Source: Pseudomonadota bacterium
GTDB lineage: Bacteria > Pseudomonadota > Alphaproteobacteria > Rhizobiales > Hyphomicrobiaceae
DNA: 10,544 bases
Direction of reading: 5' to 3'
Assembly: GCA_021813195.1 (NCBI GenBank)
Contig: JAKALI010000082.1
Coordinates: forward strand, 1 to 10,544
Position 1 is the first letter of the stretch; each line of letters begins with the position of its first letter. The notes beneath the pieces were generated by a model that had not been told where the DNA came from, made no database searches, and was given only the letters and a program-made list of their open reading frames with translations. The translations under genes were made by a program, and so were the position numbers. Shown here one piece after another: positions 1 through 7,217 of this stretch.

Positions 1-1
1 C

Positions 2-70
2 GGAACCACCTGTCCGGCTCATGCCGATCTCGATCACCACATCGCCGAGTTTATGAAGGCGCACGGCTGA
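2..70 (+). CDS. C-terminal end of an unidentified protein (cut by window edge)
   Basis: The frame is open from the window edge to TGA at 68-70 and gives 22 residues ending in EFMKAHG. The visible tail is mildly acidic and histidine-rich (CPAHADLDHHIAEF). It looks like the C-terminal helix of a soluble protein, but I do not recognise the family. The next gene starts 70 bp downstream on the same strand, so the two could be co-transcribed. The call rests only on the open frame and on plausible residue composition, and a chance open frame of this length cannot be excluded. Confidence 0.35.
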   Translation, partial: GTTCPAHADLDHHIAEFMKAHG

Positions 71-102
71 TCGTTTCCGACCGGAGCGAGGCCCGCTGAA
101 GC

Positions 103-144
103 ATGAGCAGCACGGGCAATCCGAAACAGGGGCGAAGGGCGTGA
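103..144 (+). other. Possible 13-codon leader ORF overlapping the transporter start
   Basis: ATG at 103 opens a short frame (MSSTGNPKQGRRA) that ends at TGA 142-144. Its stop overlaps the transporter's GTG start in a GTGA arrangement typical of translationally coupled genes. The only purine-rich stretch upstream, near 83-90, is too far away to be a good ribosome-binding site. It may therefore be chance. No attenuation-type codon run is visible. Confidence 0.15.
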
Positions 145-1463
145 GCGCGCGAGGACTGTTCCCCTCAGGTGAGCCGCCCACCCCGATGGCCGGCTATAGC
201 CCGATGTTTACCATCGGCGCGCTGTTCTTCATTTTCGGCTTCGTGACGTGGCTCAATGGGCCCCTTATCGCGTTCGTGAAGCTCGCCTTTGAACTCGACG
301 ATCTGAACGCGTTCCTGATTTTGATGGCGTTTTATCTCTCATATTTCTTCCTGGCCCTGCCATCAGCGGTGGTGTTGCGGGCTATCGGCATGAAGCGCGG
401 CATGGCGCTGGGACTGCTGATCATGGCGCTGGGTGCTGGCGTGTTCGGACAATTTACGACCGCGCGCATCTATGGGGGTGCGCTTGCAGGGTTGTTTCTC
501 ATCGGGGCGGGTCTGGCGCTGCTGCAGACAGCATCCAACCCCTACGTCAGTATCCTGGGTCCCATCGAGCGGGCTGCACAGCGCATTGCAGTGATGGGGA
601 TTTGCAACAAGCTCGCGGGCATCCTTGCGCCCATCGTATTCGGGGTGCTTGTCCTGTCGGAGTTCGACGATTTCGAGACCAGGGTGCAACGGGCAGAGAC
701 TGTCGAGGCACGGGATCACCTGCTCGGTCAGTTCGCCGCCCAGGTCTACACGCCCTATCTGCTGATGGCGGCTCTGCTCGTTCTTCTGGCGGTGACCATC
801 CTGAGGTCTCGGCTGCCCGATCTGAGACCGGAAGCTGTCAACGCGGATGTGTGTGGTGATGATGGTATGCGCAGCATCTTCTCCTATCCGAGCCTGTGGC
901 TCGGGGTCGTCGCGATTTTCCTTTACGTCGGGGTGGAGGTGCTGGCAGGTGACGCGATTGTCGTCTACGGGCAGGGCTTCGGCTTGCCGCTTCCTATAAC
1001 CAGCCGGCTGACGTCTGCGACGTTGGCCGCGATGCTCGCGGGATACATCGCCGGGCTGATCCTGGTTCCACGGTTCTTCTCGCAGGAGCGTTATCTCGCC
1101 ATTTCCGCCGCACTTGCCATCGTGCTGGCTGCTAGTGCCTACACAACAACGGGTGTCGTATCGGTCGCATGCATTGCTTTGATGGGCTTTGCCAATGCGA
1201 TGATGTGGCCAGCCATTTTTCCGATCGCCATTCGCGGGTTGGGTCGCCATACGGAATTCGGGTCCGCTTGCCTCGTCATGGCGATCGCGGGCGGCGCGAT
1301 CTTGCCGTATGCGTTCGCCCTGCTGAAGCTCGTCGTTGATTTCCAACTCGCCTACCTGATCCTTGCTCTGCCCGCTTATGCGTTCATTCTGGCATTCGGC
1401 CTTTACGGCGCGCGGGCGGCTCGTGCGGCCAATCTGGATGTCAGGCGCGCGGATATGGTCTAG
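141..1463 (+). CDS. Sugar MFS transporter, FucP/GluP (FHS) family
   Basis: This is an inner-membrane secondary transporter that probably imports a hexose or amino sugar with protons. The 440 residues hold about twelve hydrophobic segments, near 22-44, 57-79, 86-106, 113-136, 155-173, 204-221, 252-271, 292-311, 317-335, 339-360, 375-397 and 402-423. Family-like stretches are FGFVTWLNGPLI at 32-43, QTASNPYVSILGP at 129-141 and the GLGRHTEFGSACLVMAIAGG region at 366-385. These resemble bacterial glucose/galactose and fucose permeases. The substrate (glucose, galactose, fucose or N-acetylglucosamine) cannot be decided from sequence. The start is GTG, with AGGGG at 128-132 eight bases upstream. 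There is no ATG in this frame before residue 16, and the frame is closed by TGA at 54-56. A TetR-family regulator follows after 9 bp, so the two probably share a transcript. The hydrophilic loop at about 222-250 separates the two six-helix halves, as expected for MFS. Confidence 0.93.
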   Translation: MSARGLFPSGEPPTPMAGYSPMFTIGALFFIFGFVTWLNGPLIAFVKLAFELDDLNAFLILMAFYLSYFFLALPSAVVLRAIGMKRGMALGLLIMALGAGVFGQFTTARIYGGALAGLFLIGAGLALLQTASNPYVSILGPIERAAQRIAVMGICNKLAGILAPIVFGVLVLSEFDDFETRVQRAETVEARDHLLGQFAAQVYTPYLLMAALLVLLAVTILRSRLPDLRPEAVNADVCGDDGMRSIFSYPSLWLGVVAIFLYVGVEVLAGDAIVVYGQGFGLPLPITSRLTSATLAAMLAGYIAGLILVPRFFSQERYLAISAALAIVLAASAYTTTGVVSVACIALMGFANAMMWPAIFPIAIRGLGRHTEFGSACLVMAIAGGAILPYAFALLKLVVDFQLAYLILALPAYAFILAFGLYGARAARAANLDVRRADMV

Positions 1464-1472
1464 AACGCGTCC

Positions 1473-2129
1473 ATGAGCTGGGGCAACGACGAAGACCCGC
1501 GCAGCCGCCGCGGTTATCATCATGGCAATTTGCGCGAGGCCTTGATCAAGGCGGCGTTGGACTTGATCGGCGAAAAAGGTCCCGCCGGGTTCACATTCGC
1601 GGAGGCCGCGCGGGCGGCGGGGGTCTCCCCGGCGGCCCCTTATCGGCACTTTCGCGATCGCGATGCCTTGCTCGCTGATGTGGCGCGCCAAGGGTTCGCG
1701 GCGTTCGCCGAGGTACTGACAAGTGCGTGGAACCACGGGCGGCCCTCGGCGCGTGCGGCCTTCGAGCGCGTTGGGGCGGCGTATCTGGCCTTCGCCCGCT
1801 CGCAGCCGGCGTATTTCGCCGCGATGTTCGAGTCGGGCATTTCCGCCGCCGATTATCCGGAGCTGCGGATCGAGGGTGAACGAGCATTCGCCGTCTTACG
1901 GGAGGCGTGCGAAGCGGTCATTACGACTTTACCGGCGGGTCAGCGGCCGCCGCCGATGATGATGGCGTTGCATATTTGGTCGCTGGCCCACGGCATCGCG
2001 GCGCTGTTCGCCCGCGGGGACCGCTCGCGTCGGCCGATCCCAATGTCTCCGGAAGATTTGTTGGAGGTGGCCGTTCTCATCTATCTCGATGGGCTCGCAG
2101 CCCCAGGCACTTCGCAGCGCAAATCGTAA
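1473..2129 (+). CDS. TetR/AcrR-family transcriptional regulator with WHG C-terminal domain
   Basis: This is a 218-residue cytoplasmic DNA-binding protein, the usual length for TetR regulators. The N-terminal domain begins with YHHGNLREALIKAAL at residues 15-29. Its helix-turn-helix lies at about 41-60 and ends in the characteristic YRHF (57-60). The C-terminal half is helical and contains W169-S-L-A-H173-G174, matching the WHG-type TetR C-terminal domain, which is thought to bind a small ligand. The gene starts 9 bp after the transporter stop, so it most likely lies in the same operon. It would be expected to repress that operon until a ligand, perhaps the imported sugar or a metabolite of it, binds. 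TetR regulators are less usual than LacI, GntR or ROK proteins beside sugar permeases. No clear palindromic operator was found in the 70 bp before the transporter. The ligand is unknown. Confidence 0.94.
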   Translation: MSWGNDEDPRSRRGYHHGNLREALIKAALDLIGEKGPAGFTFAEAARAAGVSPAAPYRHFRDRDALLADVARQGFAAFAEVLTSAWNHGRPSARAAFERVGAAYLAFARSQPAYFAAMFESGISAADYPELRIEGERAFAVLREACEAVITTLPAGQRPPPMMMALHIWSLAHGIAALFARGDRSRRPIPMSPEDLLEVAVLIYLDGLAAPGTSQRKS

Positions 2130-2171
2130 GAGCGGAACCCGCGTGCGGCTATGCGTCGACCGGGCGCTCTT
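2128..2171 (+). terminator. Bulged hairpin after the tetR-family gene, possible terminator
   Basis: AAGAGCG (2128-2134) pairs with CGCTCTT (2165-2171). After a three-base bulge, CCCG (2138-2141) pairs with CGGG (2161-2164), giving 11 base pairs with a 19-base loop. The left arm begins inside the TAA stop codon. There is no proper T-tract, only the TT that closes the right arm, so intrinsic termination is uncertain. If functional, it would end the transporter-regulator transcript and imply a separate promoter for the downstream oxidoreductase. Confidence 0.3.
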
Positions 2172-2228
2172 GCCAAACACGCGGGGCACATCGATTTGCC
2201 TTTGCGTTGGGACGCAGGTGGAAACACA

Positions 2229-2801
2229 ATGGCCAGAATTGCAATCATCGTCGGACACCCGCGCACGGACACGTACTGCGAAGCCCTGGCAGAAGCCTAC
2301 AAGAGCGGCGCGGAAGCTGCCGGGCACACCGCCCGCATCATCCATCTGGCCCGTCTCTCATTCGACCCGGTGCTGAGAGGTGCGTACGTCGAGCCGCAGC
2401 CGCGAGAGCCGGATCTTGAAACCGCCCACCACGTGATTGAGGAGGCCGAGCATCTGGTGTTCGTCTTCCCGCTGTGGCTTGGTGATATGCCTGCGATCCT
2501 GAAGGCTTTTTTGGAGAGGCTCTTGCAGCCCGAGCTGATCGCCGCGGTCCGCCGAGGCAAATTCGTCAAGTTACTCGCGGGCAAATCAGCGCGCATCGTG
2601 GTGACGATGGGAATGCCCGGGTTCGTCTACCGCTTGTGGTTCGGCTCTCATGCGGTGCAGATTCTCAAGCGCAACATCTTGCGCTTTATGGGCGTGCGGC
2701 CGGTGCGTGCGACGATCATCGGCAATGTCGAGGGTTTGGGCGATAGCGGGCGTCGACGATGGATCGCGCGGATGACCCGCCTGGGTCAGGATGCGGCGTA
2801 A
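2229..2801 (+). CDS. Flavodoxin-fold NAD(P)H-dependent oxidoreductase (NQO/MdaB/KefF-like)
   Basis: This is a 190-residue soluble protein that probably binds FMN or FAD and reduces quinones or similar acceptors with NAD(P)H. It opens with the first beta strand and phosphate-binding loop of the Flavodoxin_2 fold (MARIAIIVGHPRTDTYCEAL). At residues 80-83 it has FPLW, followed by LGDMPAILKAFLERLL, the counterpart of the FPLWW..MPA.LK segment of NAD(P)H quinone oxidoreductases. The C-terminal third (FGSHAVQILKRNILRFMGV) is basic and amphipathic. The ATG at 2229 is chosen because AGGTGGA at about 2216-2222 is well placed and the fold starts there at once. The in-frame ATG at 2151 would add 26 residues unlike the family, inside the preceding hairpin. 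The gene lies 99 bp after the tetR-family gene, so it may or may not belong to that operon. Its acceptor is unknown. Confidence 0.87.
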   Translation: MARIAIIVGHPRTDTYCEALAEAYKSGAEAAGHTARIIHLARLSFDPVLRGAYVEPQPREPDLETAHHVIEEAEHLVFVFPLWLGDMPAILKAFLERLLQPELIAAVRRGKFVKLLAGKSARIVVTMGMPGFVYRLWFGSHAVQILKRNILRFMGVRPVRATIIGNVEGLGDSGRRRWIARMTRLGQDAA

Positions 2802-2829
2802 GCGCGACGTGAGGCTTAATGCGTCGCGC
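2802..2829. terminator. Inverted repeat at the convergent oxidoreductase/panC junction
   Basis: GCGCGACG (2802-2809) and CGTCGCGC (2822-2829) are perfect inverted repeats with a 12-base loop. The left arm starts immediately after the oxidoreductase TAA (2799-2801). The panC stop codon (2816-2818, minus strand) lies in the loop, and the right arm is made of panC's last codons. The 8-bp GC stem could form in both transcripts and act as a bidirectional terminator or 3' end stabiliser. Neither side has a run of T, so a classical intrinsic terminator is not shown. Confidence 0.35.
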
Positions 2830-3700
2830 GCGCGCTCACGCCGACGTTGTCGATGAGCCGGGTTGTGCCGAGCCAAGCGGCGGCGAGCACGCGACCGTCG
2901 CGCCCCTGTTCTGGCTCAAAGGGTCCTAGGGTTTGGGCATCACGCACGGCGATGTAGTCGATCTTGGTGAAACCAGCCGCCAAGAGATCGCGGCTGGCAA
3001 CATCAATCGCTTTGTTGACGGGGCCCCCCGCAGCCGCGACCGCAGCAACGCCGCTGATGGCGCGATGGAGGGCTGGCGCGATGCGCCGCTCATCGGGTGA
3101 GAGATAGGCATTGCGCGATGAGCGTGCCAAGCCGTCGTCCTCGCGGGAGGTCGGTGCGGCTAGGATGGCGACCGGCAGATCGAGATCACGCACGAGTTGG
3201 CGGATAACGCACAGCTGCTGATAGTCTTTTTCGCCAAACACCGCGACGTCGGGCGCAACTTGCGCAAACAGCTTCGTGCACACGGTGGCAACACCCGCAA
3301 AGTGCCCGGGACGGAATTCGCCCTCAAGGGGCTCTGCGGCACCCTCCGGCACGACACGGGTCGCAAAGCCCGCTGGATACATGATGTCGCGTGTGGGCGC
3401 CCATACGAGATCGACATGGGCATGCTTGAGCTTGGCGAAATCTCCTGCCTCGTCGCGCGGATAGCGGGCGAGGTCTTCACCAGGTGCAAATTGCGTCGGA
3501 TTGACAAAGATCGAAACCACGACGTGTTGGGCCGTCGCGCGCGCTAATTGAACGAGGCTCAAGTGCCCATCATGTAGGGCGCCCATCGTTGGGACGAGCC
3601 CGATCGTTGCGCCTTCAGCGCGCCAAGCAGAGATTCGCTGGCGCAACTCTGGGATCGTGCGCGCGATCGGCAAATTTGGCCTTATAGGCTCCTTCGTCAT
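2816..3700 (-). CDS. panC: Pantothenate synthetase (pantoate--beta-alanine ligase)
   Basis: PanC joins pantoate and beta-alanine using ATP, through a pantoyl-adenylate intermediate, in the last step of pantothenate synthesis for coenzyme A. It is cytoplasmic. The 294-residue product carries the family motifs in order. PTMGALHDGH at 37-46 is the nucleotidyltransferase HIGH-like motif, with H43 and H46. FVNPTQF lies at 65-71, RPGHFAGVATV at 130-140, GEKDYQQL at 156-163 and SSRNAYLS at 194-201 (KMSKS-like loop). All key positions look intact. The ATG at 3700 is preferred because GGAG lies about 10 bases upstream and family homology begins soon after. An in-frame ATG at 3748 would add 16 unrelated residues. 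The gene is convergent with the oxidoreductase (14-bp gap) and divergent from putA. No panB or panD is next to it, so the pathway genes are scattered. Confidence 0.98.
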   Translation of the reverse strand: MTKEPIRPNLPIARTIPELRQRISAWRAEGATIGLVPTMGALHDGHLSLVQLARATAQHVVVSIFVNPTQFAPGEDLARYPRDEAGDFAKLKHAHVDLVWAPTRDIMYPAGFATRVVPEGAAEPLEGEFRPGHFAGVATVCTKLFAQVAPDVAVFGEKDYQQLCVIRQLVRDLDLPVAILAAPTSREDDGLARSSRNAYLSPDERRIAPALHRAISGVAAVAAAGGPVNKAIDVASRDLLAAGFTKIDYIAVRDAQTLGPFEPEQGRDGRVLAAAWLGTTRLIDNVGVSARATH

Positions 3701-3748
3701 CGAAACTTCGCTCCGAATCGCACCGCGACGGTCGTCATGCGGTCCCAT

Positions 3749-3777
3749 CCAAACGCGCTGGATAAGGCTTCCGTCAA
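3749..3777 (-). promoter_or_regulatory. panC: Possible panC promoter
   Basis: Read on the minus strand, TTGACG (3777-3772), preceded by C, is a good match to the CTTGAC -35 element common in alphaproteobacteria. A 17-base spacer leads to GTTTGG (3754-3749), a poor -10 element. Transcription would begin near 3742 and leave a leader of about 40 bases before the ATG at 3700. That start point lies inside the longer alternative panC frame, which fits the shorter start chosen here. The weak -10 keeps confidence low. Confidence 0.25.
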
Positions 3778-3906
3778 GAAGATGGTGGGCCGAGGGCTTG
3801 CAGGCGCCACGCGTTGCCCCAATCTGGTAAGTTAACGGCGGCGAATCGCGGTCTCAACTCCGATGCGGAGAATGCTGGCCTCGATTGCTGTGTGATCGCC
3901 ACCGGC

Positions 3907-3913
3907 GGAAGGA
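3907..3913 (+). promoter_or_regulatory. putA: Ribosome-binding site that decides the putA start
   Basis: GGAAGGA lies four bases before ATG 3918. No comparable purine-rich site precedes the upstream TTG at 3885 or the later in-frame ATGs at 3948 and 3999. The spacing is a little short but workable. Confidence 0.5.
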
Positions 3914-3917
3914 TGAC

Positions 3918-6900
3918 ATGGTCGCGCTCGGACAATCGACGCCGCATATGCGCTCCGGATCGGGCAGCGCGCGTTCGCCGGGCGGTCGCCTGCCGCCGAT
4001 GGATGAAATATCGGCGCACCACCTGATCGACGAAACCCGATTGGTTGGGGGGCTCATCGAGCGCGCCATTTATTCGGCCGATGAGCGCCGCCGCGCGATT
4101 GAGATTGCCCGCCGTCTCGTAATGGACGCGCGCAGCCGCCAGGGTCAACACGGCGGTGTCGATGCGTTCATGCGCGAATATGGTTTGTCGAGCGAGGAGG
4201 GCGTCATTCTGATGTGCCTCGCCGAGGCGCTCTTGCGCATTCCGGATGCCGCAACGGCCGATGCGTTCATCGCCGAAAAAATCCGGGGCGGGAATTGGGA
4301 GCGCCATCTCGGTCACTCCGACAGTTTGTTCGTGAATGCCTCGACGTGGGGCCTCATGCTGACGGGCCGCCTCGTGCGCCTCAAGGAGGCGCGGAGCGCT
4401 AATCCGCTCGACGCCTTGAAGCGGCTGGTGGCTCGCTCAGGCGAAGCGGTGATCCGCCAGGCGATCCGCCAGGCCGTTAAGGTTCTAGGCGAGCAATTCG
4501 TGATGGGGCGCACCATCGAAGATGCAATTGCTCGAGCCCGCGCTTTCGAAGCGCGGGGCTATCGTATCTCCTATGATATGCTCGGGGAGGCCGCGCGCTC
4601 AGAGGCCGATGCGGAGCGCTACTTCCAGCGCTATGCAACTGCAATCGATGCGGTTGGGCTGGCGGTGGGGCCGCTCAGGGCTTCGCACATCGATGCGATC
4701 GTGTCCCGGCCCAGCATTTCCGTCAAGTTGTCGGCGCTCCATCCGCGCTTTGAAGCCGGACGTGAGGAGCGCCTTTTGCGGGATTTACTTGCGCGTCTCA
4801 ATGCGCTGGCACGGCAAGCGGAAGCGCGCGGACTGATGTTGACGGTGGATGCGGAAGAGCAGGACCGTCTTGAACCGACACTTGTGCTTTTTGGTGAGGC
4901 GCTGACCAATCCGGGACTTGCGAACTGGAGTGGCCTAGGCATCGCCGTCCAAGCCTACGGACGTCGCGCGATACCGGTGCTGCGTTGGCTGAGAAGGCTT
5001 GCCGAACAGACGGGAAAGCGTATCCCGGTGCGCCTGGTGAAAGGCGCCTATTGGGACAGCGAGATCAAGTGGGCGCAGGAGCGCGGCCTCGCGGATTATC
5101 CGGTCTTCACGTCTAAGCGTAATACGGACGTCTCCTATCTGGCTGCCATGCGCTTCATGCTGTCGTCGCCGCGGCAATTCCAATGCCAGTTTGCCTCGCA
5201 TAATGCCCACACGATCGCCTCGGCCATGGTCGCTGCCGCCAATACGGCAATTGAGTTCCAGCGCCTGCACGGCATGGGTGAAGCCATCTATGAAAGCGTG
5301 GTCGGTCCGCCTGGAGAGGGTCAGCCCTGCCGCATCTATGCGCCGGTCGGCGATCACGAAGATCTGTTGGGCTATCTTGTTCGGAGGTTGTTAGAGAACG
5401 GCGCCAATACCTCGTTCGTCAATCGCCTGGCCGATGACGAGATGCCTGTCTCGGAAATCATCTCAGATCCCGTCGAGGAAGCCGAGAAGGAGCGTCTGCA
5501 CGGGTCGTCAGCCAAAATGCTGGTTAGGCCGCGCGACATTTTCTGGCCAGAGCGGCGGAATTCGGCGGGACTTGCTCTCGACGCCGCGTCGGTGCGTTCC
5601 GTTTTGCGAGCGGAGATGACAGCCGCACTTTCAGCGTCGTTCGAAGCGGGACCCATCGTCAACGGTGAGGTTGTTCTGCGCTCCGTCGCGGTGCGCTTGG
5701 TGCTGTGTCCGCATGATCGTGGGCTCCGCCTTGGCACGGTATGCGACGCACGCGATGAGGATGTGGCGGCAGCGGTCGCGTCGGCGTCGTCTGCGGCCCA
5801 TGCCTGGGACCGCGTCGGCGGTCTGCAGCGTGCCAAGATTTTGGAACAAGCCGCCGATCTCGTCGAGCGCGACCGCTCCCTTTTGATGGCGCTTCTGGTG
5901 CGTGAGGCGGGCAAGACCATTCCGGCGGCCTTGGCGGAGGTGCGCGAGACTGTCGATCTGTTGCGTTATTACGCCCTCCAGGCGCGCCGGCTTTTTGCGG
6001 AGCCCGTCCAACTTCCCGGTCCGACGGGAGAGACCAATACGCTGTCGTTGCGCGGACGCGGGCCGTTTGCGGCGATTTCGCCTTGGAATTTCCCGCTTGC
6101 CATTTTTACCGGTCAAATCGCCGCTGCCTTGGCGGCCGGAAATCCTGTGCTGGCCAAACCGGCGGAACAAACGCCGCTGACCGCGTTCGCCGCCGTGCGG
6201 TTGCTGCACGCGGCAGGTGTGCCGAAGGATGTCCTTCATCTCTTGCCCGGCGATGGCAGTATCGGGGCGGCACTCATCAAAGAACCGCGCATCAAGGGTG
6301 TGGTCTTCACCGGCTCGAACGAGACCGCTTGGGTGATCCAGCGCACGCTCGCGGAGCGGCGAGGAGAAATCATCCCCTTCATTGCCGAAACCGGTGGCCT
6401 CAACGCGATGATCGCCGACTCGAGCTCATTGCCGGAACAGGTCGTGCGCGATGCGGTCCGGTCTGCGTTCGAGAGCGCGGGTCAGCGCTGCTCGGCCGCT
6501 CGCGTCCTCTATCTCCAGGAGGAGATTGCCGATCGCACCGTGCGGATGCTGATTGGGGCGATCGCGGCGCTGGAGGTTGGTGATCCGCTCGATTTTACAA
6601 CCGACGTCGGTCCGGTGATTGACGAGGCTGCGCAAGACGCACTCGAATGCCATAAGCTCAAGATGCAGCAGACGGCGCGTGAACTCATCGACCTGCCGCT
6701 GCCGGCGACCTGCCGTGGCGGCACGTACGTCACGCCGGCCTGTTATGAAATTGGATCAATCCGCCTTCTGGAACGCGAGGTCTTCGGTCCGGTGCTGCAT
6801 GTCGTGCGTTTCGCTCGCAACGACCTGGGCAAGGTGATTGCGGACATCAATGCCACCGGTTTCGGACTGACACTCGGGTTGCACAGTCGTATTGAAGCGG

Positions 6901-7139
6901 TGGCCGACTACGTGGCCGAACATGCGCGCGTTGGTAACCTGTATGTCAATCGCAACCAGATCGGCGCGGTGCCGGGGGTGCAGCCGTTCGGTGGGGAAGG
7001 GTTGTCTGGCACCGGTCCTAAGGCTGGTGGGCCAAATTACGTTCAACGTTTCGCAACCGAACGCGTGCGTACAACGGACATCACGGTGACCGGTGGGAAT
7101 GTCCAGCTTCTCACGCTTGGCGTGAAAGACGGCGCTTGA
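3918..7139 (+). CDS. putA: Bifunctional proline dehydrogenase / L-glutamate gamma-semialdehyde dehydrogenase, short (type A) PutA
   Basis: PutA oxidises proline to glutamate in two steps. An FAD proline dehydrogenase passes electrons to the membrane quinone pool, and an NAD-dependent aldehyde dehydrogenase finishes the reaction, with the intermediate channelled between sites. The product is 1073 residues. A helical N-terminal domain covers about 30-190. The proline dehydrogenase barrel covers about 200-500, with SVKLSALHPR (K270), VDAEE (D311), Y474 and R489/R490 in YLVRRLLENGANTSFVNR. These match E. coli K329, D370, Y540 and R555/R556. The aldehyde dehydrogenase part has PWNFPL, the general base E824 in ETGG and the nucleophile C858 in GQRCSA, 34 residues apart as usual. 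It ends soon after FGGEGLSGTGPKAGGPN, with no extra C-terminal domain and no N-terminal ribbon-helix-helix. It therefore cannot repress its own gene as E. coli PutA (1320 residues) does. The first 25 residues (Ser/Gly/Arg-rich) are poorly supported, and ATG 3999 remains possible. Confidence 0.98.
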   Translation: MVALGQSTPHMRSGSGSARSPGGRLPPMDEISAHHLIDETRLVGGLIERAIYSADERRRAIEIARRLVMDARSRQGQHGGVDAFMREYGLSSEEGVILMCLAEALLRIPDAATADAFIAEKIRGGNWERHLGHSDSLFVNASTWGLMLTGRLVRLKEARSANPLDALKRLVARSGEAVIRQAIRQAVKVLGEQFVMGRTIEDAIARARAFEARGYRISYDMLGEAARSEADAERYFQRYATAIDAVGLAVGPLRASHIDAIVSRPSISVKLSALHPRFEAGREERLLRDLLARLNALARQAEARGLMLTVDAEEQDRLEPTLVLFGEALTNPGLANWSGLGIAVQAYGRRAIPVLRWLRRLAEQTGKRIPVRLVKGAYWDSEIKWAQERGLADYPVFTSKRNTDVSYLAAMRFMLSSPRQFQCQFASHNAHTIASAMVAAANTAIEFQRLHGMGEAIYESVVGPPGEGQPCRIYAPVGDHEDLLGYLVRRLLENGANTSFVNRLADDEMPVSEIISDPVEEAEKERLHGSSAKMLVRPRDIFWPERRNSAGLALDAASVRSVLRAEMTAALSASFEAGPIVNGEVVLRSVAVRLVLCPHDRGLRLGTVCDARDEDVAAAVASASSAAHAWDRVGGLQRAKILEQAADLVERDRSLLMALLVREAGKTIPAALAEVRETVDLLRYYALQARRLFAEPVQLPGPTGETNTLSLRGRGPFAAISPWNFPLAIFTGQIAAALAAGNPVLAKPAEQTPLTAFAAVRLLHAAGVPKDVLHLLPGDGSIGAALIKEPRIKGVVFTGSNETAWVIQRTLAERRGEIIPFIAETGGLNAMIADSSSLPEQVVRDAVRSAFESAGQRCSAARVLYLQEEIADRTVRMLIGAIAALEVGDPLDFTTDVGPVIDEAAQDALECHKLKMQQTARELIDLPLPATCRGGTYVTPACYEIGSIRLLEREVFGPVLHVVRFARNDLGKVIADINATGFGLTLGLHSRIEAVADYVAEHARVGNLYVNRNQIGAVPGVQPFGGEGLSGTGPKAGGPNYVQRFATERVRTTDITVTGGNVQLLTLGVKDGA
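4451..4474 (+). repeat. Perfect 12-bp tandem duplication inside putA
   Basis: GATCCGCCAGGC occurs twice head to tail (4451-4462 and 4463-4474). It encodes the consecutive IRQA-IRQA of a helix in the N-terminal domain. Relatives have a similar IRKAVRQA pattern here, so the protein length is normal. The nucleotide identity more likely reflects codon choice or local conversion than an insertion. Confidence 0.6.
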
Positions 7140-7217
7140 GCTCGTGCCCGTGCCGTGGTGCACTATGTCTGCCACGCCGAATGCTGGGGTGGTCATGGCG
7201 CCCAATCGTGGATTGAC

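Larger units (their letters stand above)
3701..3917. promoter_or_regulatory. Divergent intergenic region between panC and putA
   Basis: These 217 bases separate the two divergent starts and must hold both promoters unless one transcript starts elsewhere. A short perfect inverted repeat, CTCCG-ATG-CGGAG (3858-3870), lies 47 bases before the putA start and could be an operator. GTTAAC at 3831-3836 is a further short palindrome. On the putA side no convincing -35/-10 pair was found. Many alphaproteobacteria drive putA with a neighbouring Lrp-type activator (PutR), but no such gene lies in this window. The assignment as regulatory rests on position. Confidence 0.45.

Noticed and set aside
73..127. 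GTTTC (73-77) and GAAAC (123-127) as a split TetR operator before the transporter
   Set aside because: The arms are five bases with a 45-base gap, unlike the compact palindromes TetR proteins bind. Such matches are expected by chance.
363..1736. Long open frame (457 codons) on the minus strand across the transporter and the start of the tetR-family gene
   Set aside because: It is antisense to two clearly recognisable genes. Its composition is Arg/Gln/His-rich with no recognisable domain, as expected for a shadow frame in GC-rich DNA.
3885..3917. Upstream TTG start for putA adding 11 residues
   Set aside because: There is no ribosome-binding site, and the extra residues (MLCDRHRRKDD) look non-coding. 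ATG 3918 has GGAAGGA just upstream.
3774..4316. Minus-strand open frame (180 codons) over the panC-putA region
   Set aside because: Most of it is antisense to the putA N-terminal domain. It shows no family motif, and its only possible free stretch is the intergenic region.
7129..7156. Imperfect hairpin ACGGCGC/GTGCCGT over the putA stop codon as a terminator
   Set aside because: It has only seven pairs including one wobble, a 14-base loop and no T-tract. That is too weak to list as a feature.
7155..7217. Upstream GTG start for the VWA protein adding 21 residues
   Set aside because: The residues are Cys/His/Trp-rich and unlike the rest of the protein. The frame begins in the putA 3' region with no ribosome-binding site. 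ATG 7218 is simpler, though its own site is weak.
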